A program made the position numbers and the translations under genes. Shown here in pieces: positions 17,725-25,006 of a DNA stretch of 64,000 nt. A model generated the notes under the pieces. The model had not been told where the DNA came from. It ran no database searches and saw nothing but the letters and a program-made list of their open reading frames with translations. The DNA is from DASRDZ01 sp035569495 (GTDB lineage: Bacteria > Chloroflexota > Dormibacteria > Aeolococcales > Aeolococcaceae), in the NCBI GenBank assembly GCA_035569495.1, contig DATMMX010000011.1, positions 310,001-374,000 of the forward strand. The letters are read 5' to 3'. How positions within the stretch are numbered: the first letter of the stretch is position 1; the number at the start of each line of letters is the position of its first letter.

Positions 17725-18491
17725 TCCGCGCCTTCCGCAGCGAATGGTTCAAGATCCGCCGCCCCGGCGTGCTCCTCGGCGGCCTGGGGGCGATGGTCGC
17801 CTTCTCCATCCTCGCCGTCGTGCTCACCGTGGCCCGCGCCGACAAGGCGCCCGACGCGGTGAACATCCTCCGCCTCTCCCAGCCCGACGGCTTCGCCTCG
17901 ATCCTGCAGCGCGGCTCCGACTTCCTGGGCATCTTCGCCCTCGGCGTGCTCGCCGTGGCCACCGCCCAGGAGTACAGCAACGGGACGCTGCGGTCGCTGC
18001 TGGTCCGCGAGCCGCGGCGCCTGCGGCTGCTCGCCGGCAAGACCCTGGCCAACCTGGTCTACGTCTGCGCCTCGGTGCTGATCGGCAGCTTGGTCGCCCT
18101 GGCGGTCGCCCTGGCCATCGCGCCCAGCAAGGGCATCTCCACCTCGGCGTGGCTCGGCGCCGGGCTGGGCAACACCGTGGGTGTGATGGGCAACCTGGTC
18201 CTCGCCGCGGCCGCGTTCGGCCTGCTGGGCACGTTCCTCGCGCTTGTGGTGCGCGCCCCCGCCCCGGCCGTGATCGGCGGCGTGGTCTGGATCCTCCCCG
18301 TGGAGAACCTGCTGGCGCGGGCGTGGCCCAACGTCGGCCACTGGCTGCCCGGGCAGCAGCTCGCCGCCATCGTGGCCGGCGGCAACAACATCTCCGGCTA
18401 CACCTGGGCGCTGGCCCTCGGGCTGAGCATGGCGGCGGCCGCGGCGATCGCCTCGGGCGCACTGTTCCGCCTCCGCGACGTGTCCGTCTAG
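17721..18491 (+). CDS. ABC-2 type transporter permease
   Basis: A 256-residue protein starting GTG 17721. Six hydrophobic segments are visible, the first being VLLGGLGAMVAFSILAVVLT and the last near the C-terminus. N-terminal FRSEWFKIRRP is the usual cytoplasmic elbow-helix start of ABC-2 permeases, and QEYSNGTLRSLLVREPRR is the typical cytoplasmic loop after the second segment. Overlaps the ATPase gene by 4 bases, so the two are probably made in equal amounts and form a homodimeric-permease exporter. Substrate not predictable. Confidence 0.88.
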   Translation: MIRAFRSEWFKIRRPGVLLGGLGAMVAFSILAVVLTVARADKAPDAVNILRLSQPDGFASILQRGSDFLGIFALGVLAVATAQEYSNGTLRSLLVREPRRLRLLAGKTLANLVYVCASVLIGSLVALAVALAIAPSKGISTSAWLGAGLGNTVGVMGNLVLAAAAFGLLGTFLALVVRAPAPAVIGGVVWILPVENLLARAWPNVGHWLPGQQLAAIVAGGNNISGYTWALALGLSMAAAAAIASGALFRLRDVSV

Positions 18492-18539
18492 GGGAGGCGG
18501 GCACGCCGGGCCGGGATGACAGGGGGGGTGCGCAACGGG

Positions 18540-18545
18540 TAGCGT
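18540..18545 (+). promoter_or_regulatory. -10 box of a probable leaderless promoter (TraR/DksA gene)
   Basis: TAGCGT, then 7 bases, then ATG 18553, with no ribosome binding site. It favours ATG 18553 over GTG 18544, which would lie inside the box. Confidence 0.5.
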
Positions 18546-18552
18546 GCTCAGG

Positions 18553-18954
18553 ATGGATACCGCCGCAGCACGAACGCGCCTGGAAGCCGAGCGGCGCCGT
18601 CTCGAGGAGACGCGCACCGCCGCCCTGGACCTGGTCTCGGGAAACACCGAGGAGGCGGTGCAGGAGCTGGCCACCTACGACCAGCACCTCGCCGACCAGG
18701 GGACCGAGACCTTCGAGCGGGAGCGCGACACCAGCGTCCTGCAGCGGGTCGAGGCCCAGCTCCGCGAGGTGGACGACGCCCTGGCCCGGCTCGACGCCGG
18801 CACCTACGGGCGCTGCGAGCTGTGCGGCAAGCCGATCGGCGACGAGCGCCTGGAGGCCATGCCCGCCGCCCGCTACTGCCTCGAGGACCAGGCCCGCGCC
18901 GAGCGCGAGGGCCGCTTCAACACCGGCCAGCCGACCGGCGACATCACCTACTGA
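18553..18954 (+). CDS. TraR/DksA-family zinc-finger protein
   Basis: A 133-residue protein: a long N-terminal coiled coil (about residues 5-80, Arg/Glu rich) followed by a DksA-type finger. The family spacing C-x2-C-x17-C-x2-C is kept, but the fourth position is Asp: C88, C91, C109 and D112. Relatives act in the secondary channel of RNA polymerase or as general stress proteins. Whether this one binds zinc with three cysteines plus Asp, or has lost metal, cannot be told here. It is followed by a G+C-rich hairpin, then the convergent FO synthase gene. Confidence 0.85.
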   Translation: MDTAAARTRLEAERRRLEETRTAALDLVSGNTEEAVQELATYDQHLADQGTETFERERDTSVLQRVEAQLREVDDALARLDAGTYGRCELCGKPIGDERLEAMPAARYCLEDQARAEREGRFNTGQPTGDITY

Positions 18955-18976
18955 GTTGCTGAGCGGCGGCCTCAGG

Positions 18977-18994
18977 CCCCCGCCACGGCGGGGG
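18977..18994 (+). terminator. GC-rich hairpin after the TraR/DksA gene
   Basis: A perfect inverted repeat CCCCCGC / GCGGGGG with a 4-base loop lies 22 bases after the stop. There is no T-tract, so termination may be weak or factor-assisted. Confidence 0.4.
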
Positions 18995-19035
18995 GAACGC
19001 TGTCGTTCGGCCGCACTCCAGCGGCGAATGATGGC

Positions 19036-19054
19036 GTGGGGGTGCTCCCCCCAC
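19036..19054 (-). terminator. GC-rich hairpin after the FO synthase gene
   Basis: A 7-bp perfect stem GTGGGGG / CCCCCAC with a 5-base loop lies just downstream of the fbiC stop. A second 6-bp hairpin (GGGCGC / GCGCCC, 19056-19071) straddles the stop codon. No T-tract. Confidence 0.4.
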
Positions 19055-19062
19055 CGGGCGCG

Positions 19063-21051
19063 TCAGCGCCCAGACGGTATCGCGCGCAGCGGGCGCTCGC
19101 GGTCGCGCGGGCGCTCCGTCACCACGCCGTAGGTGGTGGTGCGCTCCCGCGGGGTGCGGCCGGCCTCGCGGATCCAGTGCTCGATCTCCAGGGCTTCCAG
19201 GTTCTGGCCGTGGTCGGCGCCGCTGGCGCGGGAGATCGACTCCTCCATCAGGGTGCCGCCGAAGTCGTTGGCGCCCCAGCGCAGCGTCTCGGCGACGCCG
19301 TCGGCGCCGAGCTTGACCCACGACGACTGGATGTTGGGGATGTCGGCGCCGAAGTAGAGCCGCGCGATCGCCGTGTAGCGGAGCACCTCGTCGAATGAGG
19401 GCGACTGGCGGATCCCGTAGTGGCGCCCCAGCGCGTTGCGCTCCACCTGGAACGGCAGCAGCACGAACTCGGTGAAGCCGCCGGTCTCGCGCTGCAGGTC
19501 GCGGATGACGCGCATGTGCTCGATGCGGTGGTCCCAGTTCTCGACGTGGCCGAACATCACGGTCGAGGTCGACCGCACGCCGGCACGGTGCGCCGCCCGC
19601 ATCACCTCGACCCACTGCTCGGTGTTCAGCTTTTCGGGGCAGATCACCGCGCGCACCTCGTCCACCAGGATCTCGGCGGCGGTGCCCGGCATGGTGCCCA
19701 GCCCCGCGTCGCGCAGCTTCTCGATGCAGTACGAGATCGACCGGCCGGAGACCTCGGCGATGTAGCGCATCTCCTCGGGCGACAGCGCGTGCAGGTGCAG
19801 CGACGGCCAGCGGTCCTTGATGCGCGTGAACAGGTCGTCGTAGTAGTCGAGGTCGAGCGAGGGCTGCAGGCCGCTCTGCATGCAGATCTCGGTCGCCCCG
19901 CGCGCCACCGCGTCCTCGATCTTGGCGAAGACGGTGGCGTGGTCGTGATGCCAGGCGCCGCGCGCCTCGTGGGTCTTGCGCATGAAGCCGCAGAACGAGC
20001 AGGAGCCGACGCAGACGTTGCTGATGTTGACATTGCGGCACACCACGTAGGTGACCTCGTCGCCGACCAGGGTGCGGCGCAGCTCGTCGGCGGCGGGCTG
20101 CAGGTCGGCGGCGACGTCCGGGTACACCGGTAGCCGCTCGCGCAGCACGTAGCCGATCGACGCCGCGCGCTCGCGCATCGCGGTCACCGATTCCCACGGC
20201 AGCGACGGCGACACGCTGTCGCCGTTGGCGCTCACGCCGCCGAGGTCGCGCGCGCCGGCCTCGACCAGCGACGTCCAGCCGTCGAGGAGCAGGTTGGGCG
20301 GCACCTGCACGGTGATCGACGCGGGCAGGATGGCGCGGGCCATGCGCACCGCGTCCTCCATGTCGGCGAGCGTCGCGCCGGGCAGGTCGCGCATCGGCGT
20401 GCCCGGCTTGGCCACGAAGTTCTGGACAATCACTTCCTGAACGTGGCCGTGCCGGGCGTGCGAGTCGGCGATGAGCTGCAGGGCGCGCTCGCGGTCGGCG
20501 CGCGTCTCGCCGATGCCGACCAGGATCCCGGTTGTGAACGGGATGCGCAGCCGCCCCGCGTCCTCGATGTGGCGCAGGCGGTCGGCGACGCGCTTGCCGC
20601 CGCCGTTGGCGTGGGCGCGCAGGTCGTCGGTGCCGGTCTCCAGCATCAGGCCCATCGACGGCGACCACGGCTTCAGCCGCTCCAGCGACTCGTGGGTGAG
20701 CAGCCCGACGTTGACGTGCGGCAGCAGCCCGAGCTCCATGGCGCGGCGGCAGATCTCGATGACGCGGTCGACGAAGGCCGCCTCGGAGGGCAGCTCCAGG
20801 TCGGGCAGCAGCCACACCTGCTCGCCGGACATGATCAGCACCTCACGCCCGCCCAGCCGGGCCGCCTCGGCGAGCTGCGCGTCGATGACGTCCCAGCCGA
20901 TCAGGCCGCCGGTGTCGCTGCGGTACTCGCAGTAGCCGCAGCGCTTGGCGCAGCGATAGGTCACGTCGACGGTGTACGACGCGCTGTAGGTCAGCACGTC
21001 GCCGTTCCACTGGGGACGCTGACGGACCGGCGCCGGGGCTGCCTGGGCCAT
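19063..21051 (-). CDS. fbiC: FO synthase, CofG-CofH fusion (coenzyme F420 biosynthesis)
   Basis: A 662-residue protein with two radical-SAM domains that together make the deazaflavin FO from tyrosine and the diaminouracil intermediate. The N-terminal CofG-type domain has the CxxxCxxC cluster site at C34/C38/C41 (CAKRCGYC), then TTGILVGIGET. The C-terminal CofH-type domain has C347/C351/C354 (CVGSCSFC). The order is the same as in actinobacterial FbiC, but the protein is clearly shorter than the roughly 850 residues I recall for mycobacterial FbiC. It implies that the organism makes F420. A TAGAAT box 6 bases before ATG 21051 suggests a leaderless message. No other F420 gene is in the window. 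Confidence 0.93.
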   Translation of the reverse strand: MAQAAPAPVRQRPQWNGDVLTYSASYTVDVTYRCAKRCGYCEYRSDTGGLIGWDVIDAQLAEAARLGGREVLIMSGEQVWLLPDLELPSEAAFVDRVIEICRRAMELGLLPHVNVGLLTHESLERLKPWSPSMGLMLETGTDDLRAHANGGGKRVADRLRHIEDAGRLRIPFTTGILVGIGETRADRERALQLIADSHARHGHVQEVIVQNFVAKPGTPMRDLPGATLADMEDAVRMARAILPASITVQVPPNLLLDGWTSLVEAGARDLGGVSANGDSVSPSLPWESVTAMRERAASIGYVLRERLPVYPDVAADLQPAADELRRTLVGDEVTYVVCRNVNISNVCVGSCSFCGFMRKTHEARGAWHHDHATVFAKIEDAVARGATEICMQSGLQPSLDLDYYDDLFTRIKDRWPSLHLHALSPEEMRYIAEVSGRSISYCIEKLRDAGLGTMPGTAAEILVDEVRAVICPEKLNTEQWVEVMRAAHRAGVRSTSTVMFGHVENWDHRIEHMRVIRDLQRETGGFTEFVLLPFQVERNALGRHYGIRQSPSFDEVLRYTAIARLYFGADIPNIQSSWVKLGADGVAETLRWGANDFGGTLMEESISRASGADHGQNLEALEIEHWIREAGRTPRERTTTYGVVTERPRDRERPLRAIPSGR

Positions 21052-21057
21052 GCCTCG

Positions 21058-21063
21058 ATTCTA
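21058..21063 (-). promoter_or_regulatory. -10 box of a probable leaderless promoter (fbiC)
   Basis: On the minus strand TAGAAT is followed by 6 bases and ATG 21051. No Shine-Dalgarno is present. Confidence 0.55.
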
Positions 21064-21085
21064 GGCGCGACCGGCCGGGCCCCGC

Positions 21086-22627
21086 TCAGATGCGACGGCC
21101 GGCGGCCTCCCAATAGCGGTCCCGGATCAGGCGCTTGAGCAGCTTGCCCGCCGCGTCGCGGGGGAACTCCGCGACGAAGTCGACGCTGCGCGGCCGCTTG
21201 TAGTCGGCGACGCGCTCGCCGAGGAACTGCAGCACCTGCTGGTCGGTCAGCCCCGAGCCCTCGCGCCGCAGCACCACCGCCTTGATCTGCTCGCCCCACT
21301 CGGGATCGGGGACGCCGATCACCGCGCAGTCCACCACGTCGGGGTGCTGGTGCAGCACCGCCTCGACCTCGGCGGGATAGACGTTGACGCCGCCGCTGAT
21401 GATCATGTCGACCTTGCGGTCGCAGATGTAGATGTAGCCCTCGTCGTCACGGTAGGCGACGTCGCCGACGGTGAAGTAGCCGTCGTGGAAATTCCGTTGC
21501 GTGGCCTCGGGTTTGTTGAGGTACTCGGTGAAGGTGCCGCTGGAGCGCGACCACAGCTCGCCGGGCGTGCCGACGCCCACGTCGTTGCCCTCGTCGTCGA
21601 GCAGGGCGACCTCCACGCCGGGCATCGGCCGGCCACACGACTCCGGCCTGCGCAGCAGCTCGCCGGGGCCGATGGCGGTGACGATGCCGGTCTCGGTGGC
21701 GCCGTAGAACTCGTGGACCACGTCGCCGAAGAACTCGACCGCACGGCGCTTGACGTCGCCCGGGAAGGGCGCCGCGGCGACGATGACGGCGCGGATGGAG
21801 GAGACGTCGAACCCCCGCCTGACCTCCTCGGGCAGGTCGACGACGCGCTTGACCAGGATTGGCGCCATGAACGTGGTGGTGACGCGGTGCCGCTCGATGA
21901 GGCGCAGCGCCTCGACGGGGTCGAAGTGGCGCATCACCACCAGGGTGGCGCCGAGGATGTGCTGCAGCGAGGCGAAGGCACCGGGGGCGCTGTGGTACCC
22001 GGGTCCGGCGAGCAGGTGCACGTCGTCGTTGCGCAGGCCGAAGACCTCGATCCACCGGAAGATCACCGCCGGGTCGGCGCCCGTGGGACGGTACGCGCCC
22101 TTGGGATTGCCCGTGGTGCCCGCGGTGTAGATCATCGTCGGGCCGGTGATCTCCGACGGCGTGTCCGGCTCGGTCTCGACGCCGCCCGCCAGCAGAGCCT
22201 CGTACGACTCCCAGCCGGGCGGGGGTGCCTCGCTGCCGGTCACCGCGATGAAGGTTCGCGCGTCCGCATCCTCGACCAGCGGGCGCGCCGCCTCGATGTG
22301 CTCGATGAACTCCGGCCCCGCGAAGACGACGCGGGCGCCGCTGTCGTTGAGCAGGTAGGCGATCTCGGCGCCGCGCAGCCGGTAGTTCATCGGCGTGGCC
22401 ACGCACTGCAGCTTGCGCAGCGCGTGCCCGATCTCCGGGCCGTGCACGCTGTTGAACTGCATCTGGACCGACCGGTCGCCCCGCTGCAGGCCGAGCTGCT
22501 GCAGCACCGAGGCGACCCGGTTGGCTCGCGCGTTGAGCTGCGCGTAGGTGCGGCTCTCGCCGCCGTCGGTGACGACGGCGGGCTTGTCCGGCGCCGCCGC
22601 GGCGTGCATGGCGAGGATGTCGGTCAT
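21086..22627 (-). CDS. AMP-forming acyl-CoA synthetase (FadD-like)
   Basis: A 513-residue ANL-superfamily enzyme that activates a carboxylic acid with ATP and CoA. Motifs: P-loop-like TAGTTGNPKG (the usual Ser is Ala), FYGATETG (A5), GYFTVGDVAYRDDEGY (A7), DRKVDMIISGGVNVYPAE (A8 hinge) and C-terminal catalytic Lys in GKLLKRLIR. Chain-length specificity cannot be read. The start at ATG 22627 is supported by a TATCAT box 9 bases upstream; the frame is open further up, but that part is the shadow of the PBP tail. It follows the PBP gene by 16 bases but may have its own promoter. Confidence 0.9.
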   Translation of the reverse strand: MTDILAMHAAAAPDKPAVVTDGGESRTYAQLNARANRVASVLQQLGLQRGDRSVQMQFNSVHGPEIGHALRKLQCVATPMNYRLRGAEIAYLLNDSGARVVFAGPEFIEHIEAARPLVEDADARTFIAVTGSEAPPPGWESYEALLAGGVETEPDTPSEITGPTMIYTAGTTGNPKGAYRPTGADPAVIFRWIEVFGLRNDDVHLLAGPGYHSAPGAFASLQHILGATLVVMRHFDPVEALRLIERHRVTTTFMAPILVKRVVDLPEEVRRGFDVSSIRAVIVAAAPFPGDVKRRAVEFFGDVVHEFYGATETGIVTAIGPGELLRRPESCGRPMPGVEVALLDDEGNDVGVGTPGELWSRSSGTFTEYLNKPEATQRNFHDGYFTVGDVAYRDDEGYIYICDRKVDMIISGGVNVYPAEVEAVLHQHPDVVDCAVIGVPDPEWGEQIKAVVLRREGSGLTDQQVLQFLGERVADYKRPRSVDFVAEFPRDAAGKLLKRLIRDRYWEAAGRRI

Positions 22628-22636
22628 CGCCGAGGG

Positions 22637-22642
22637 ATGATA
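22637..22642 (-). promoter_or_regulatory. -10 box of a probable leaderless promoter (acyl-CoA synthetase)
   Basis: Minus-strand TATCAT begins one base after the PBP stop codon and lies 9 bases before ATG 22627, with no Shine-Dalgarno. It could make this gene independent of the PBP operon. Confidence 0.45.
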
Positions 22643-22643
22643 G

Positions 22644-24896
22644 CTAGCCGCCCCCGCCTCCACCACCTCCGCCGTGGCCGTGGCCTCCGCCTCCACCTCC
22701 GCCGGGAGCCGGGATGGGCGCGGGAGCTCCGGCGCCGGGATCGCCGGGCATGCCCGAGTCGCCCGAGCCGCACCAGTAGTAGTTGCCGCCGTTGTAGGAC
22801 CAGGTCCGGCAGCCCTGCTGACCGGCCAGCCCCGGCACGCTCTGGCCGGGCGCGGTGCCGTCGAGGAACCAGGCGGTGCGGCCGCCCTGGCTCGCCTGCT
22901 TGACGTCGGACGGCGGCGCCGGCCAGTCGTCGGCGACGCCGGTGAGCTGGTGGTCCATGAAGGCGTGCCAGATCGGGGCGGCGCCGGTGATGCCGGTGGT
23001 GCCCTGCATCGGGTGGTTGTCGGTGTTGCCCACCCAGGTGGCGGTGACCAGCTTGGGCGTCCAGCCGATGGTGAGGTTGTCGCGGAAGTCCTGGGTGGTG
23101 CCCGTCTTGGCGGCGACCAGGTGGTTGGGCAGGGTCAGCGCCGAGCCGCGGCCGAAGGAGATCTGCCGGTTGGCGTCGTTGGTGAGGATGTCGTTGACGA
23201 TGAAGGCGACGCCGGGGTCGAGCGCCTGCTTGGGCGCGGGCGGCGGCGGCAGCAGGTCCCTGCCGGTGCCGTCCTTCACGGCGGTGACGAACTGGGCGGG
23301 ATGGAGCATGCCGCCCGCGGCGAAGATACTGCCCGCCTGGGCCATCTGCCACAGCGGCACCGGGTAGGCGCCCAGGGTGAGCGACGGCCCGTAGGTGTTG
23401 TAGGCCTGGCCCAGCGTGGTGACGCCCATCGCCCGCGCCGTGTCGATCACGTTGGGGATGCCGGCGAGCTGCTCGACCTTGACCGCGGGGATGTTGAAGG
23501 AGTTGGAGAACGCCTCCTCCAGCGGCAGCGTGCCGTGGTAGCGCATGTCGTAGTTGTGCACCACCCACGGCGCCTGGCCGGGGATGTTGATGGTCAGCGG
23601 CGCGTCGGTGATCGGGGTCAGCTCGGTCACCTTCTTGAGCCGCAGCGCGGTGCTGTAGGTGTAGAGCTTGAAGGTCGAGCCCGGCTGCCGCGGCGAGCCG
23701 GCCATGTCGATCTCCGACCCCGGGTGCCCTGCGCCCGCGCCGCCGACGTAGACCACCACGTTGCCGCTCTGCGGCTCGATGCTGACCATGGCGCCGTCGG
23801 TCACGTTGAGGCCACGAATGGCATCAACCTGAGACGTCACCACATTCTGCGCGTACTGCTGCATGGGCAGGTCGAGCGTCGAGGTGATCTGCAGCCCGGC
23901 GACGTAGGGGTCGAGCTTGAGCTTCTGCTTGACCTCGTCGACCACGCGGCTGACGAAGGCGGGCACCACGTTGACGTTGTCGGCGTTGCCGTCGGCGTAC
24001 TGGAGGGGCGCGGCGGCGGCGTCCTGGGCCTGCCCCGCGGTGATCACTCCGGCGCCGAGCATCGCCTGCAGCACCTGCTGCTGGCGCGCCTTGGCGGCGT
24101 CGGGATGGCGCAGCGGGTCGAGCTGGGTGGGCTGGTTGGGCAGCCCGGCCAGCATCGCCGACTGGGCGAGGTCGAGGTTGCTCGCCTCGGTGTTGAAGTA
24201 GACGTGCGCGGCCGCCTCGATGCCGGTGGCGCCGTGGCCGTAGTAGATGTCGTTGAGGTATTCGTCGAGGATCTGCTGCTTGGTCATCGAGGCGTCGAGG
24301 TGGCGGGCGATGAGCAGCTGGCGCAGCTTGTAGGTGATGCCGCCGGTGTCGGTGAGGTAGCGCACCTTGGCGAGCTGCATGGTGATGGTGGAGGCGCCCT
24401 GGCTGTTGTGGTGGAGCACGTCGCTGAAGGCCGCCGAGGCGACGCGACCCAGGTCGACCGCGCCCTCGCTCCAGAACGCCTTGTCCTCCACCGCGATGGT
24501 GGCCGCCTGCAGGGTCGGCGAGATCCTGTCGAGACTGACAGGAATTCGCGAGTCGCCCTGCGGGTGGAGGATGGCGAGCAGCTTGCCGCTGCGGTCGACC
24601 ACCGTCGAGTCGGCGAAGCTCGGCTTGGGGCTGGGCACCCCGCCGAAGGCGCTGTCGAGCATGGCCAGGGCCACCTGGCCGCCGCCCCAGACGAGCAGGA
24701 AGGCGGCCACCATGACCGAGATCACCACCGCCCCGAAGCGCTGCCTGGTGCTCATCCGCCGGGCGCGGCGGGAGTTGAGCAGGACGCGACGCACGTTGCG
24801 CCGGCGCTGGGTGGGGCTCAGGCCGGCGGTGGGCGCCTTGCCGCGACGCGGCCGTGGCCGGGGGTCGTAGGGACGCAGTCTGTCGGGCACGTACAC
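22644..24896 (-). CDS. Class A penicillin-binding protein (transglycosylase/transpeptidase)
   Basis: A 750-residue bifunctional peptidoglycan synthase. The N-terminus is basic and cytoplasmic; a membrane anchor is at about residues 55-77. The GT51 domain has Glu137 in AVEDKAFWSEGAVD, GASTITMQLAK and YLNDIYYGHGATGIEAAA. The transpeptidase has S407-x-x-K410 (PGSTFK), SNS (SxN) and KTGT. The C-terminus is a PASTA-free tail that ends in about 25 residues of almost pure Gly with two His. GTG 24896 is used; ATG at 24755 just before the membrane anchor is an alternative because no clear ribosome binding site precedes the GTG. Confidence 0.94.
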   Translation of the reverse strand: MYVPDRLRPYDPRPRPRRGKAPTAGLSPTQRRRNVRRVLLNSRRARRMSTRQRFGAVVISVMVAAFLLVWGGGQVALAMLDSAFGGVPSPKPSFADSTVVDRSGKLLAILHPQGDSRIPVSLDRISPTLQAATIAVEDKAFWSEGAVDLGRVASAAFSDVLHHNSQGASTITMQLAKVRYLTDTGGITYKLRQLLIARHLDASMTKQQILDEYLNDIYYGHGATGIEAAAHVYFNTEASNLDLAQSAMLAGLPNQPTQLDPLRHPDAAKARQQQVLQAMLGAGVITAGQAQDAAAAPLQYADGNADNVNVVPAFVSRVVDEVKQKLKLDPYVAGLQITSTLDLPMQQYAQNVVTSQVDAIRGLNVTDGAMVSIEPQSGNVVVYVGGAGAGHPGSEIDMAGSPRQPGSTFKLYTYSTALRLKKVTELTPITDAPLTINIPGQAPWVVHNYDMRYHGTLPLEEAFSNSFNIPAVKVEQLAGIPNVIDTARAMGVTTLGQAYNTYGPSLTLGAYPVPLWQMAQAGSIFAAGGMLHPAQFVTAVKDGTGRDLLPPPPAPKQALDPGVAFIVNDILTNDANRQISFGRGSALTLPNHLVAAKTGTTQDFRDNLTIGWTPKLVTATWVGNTDNHPMQGTTGITGAAPIWHAFMDHQLTGVADDWPAPPSDVKQASQGGRTAWFLDGTAPGQSVPGLAGQQGCRTWSYNGGNYYWCGSGDSGMPGDPGAGAPAPIPAPGGGGGGGHGHGGGGGGGGG

Positions 24897-25006
24897 CGTC
24901 GCTTGCGGGTGGGTGGGACGGGCGCGGGAGCGGCGGGAGGGCGTGGGGGACGCCCGTCGATCATGACAGCGCCGTACTCGCTATTAACGGTAGCGCCTTT
25001 GCAGGG

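Noticed and set aside
18955..19062. Possible small RNA between the TraR/DksA and FO synthase genes
   Set aside because: The region holds only convergent terminator-type hairpins; no promoter was seen.
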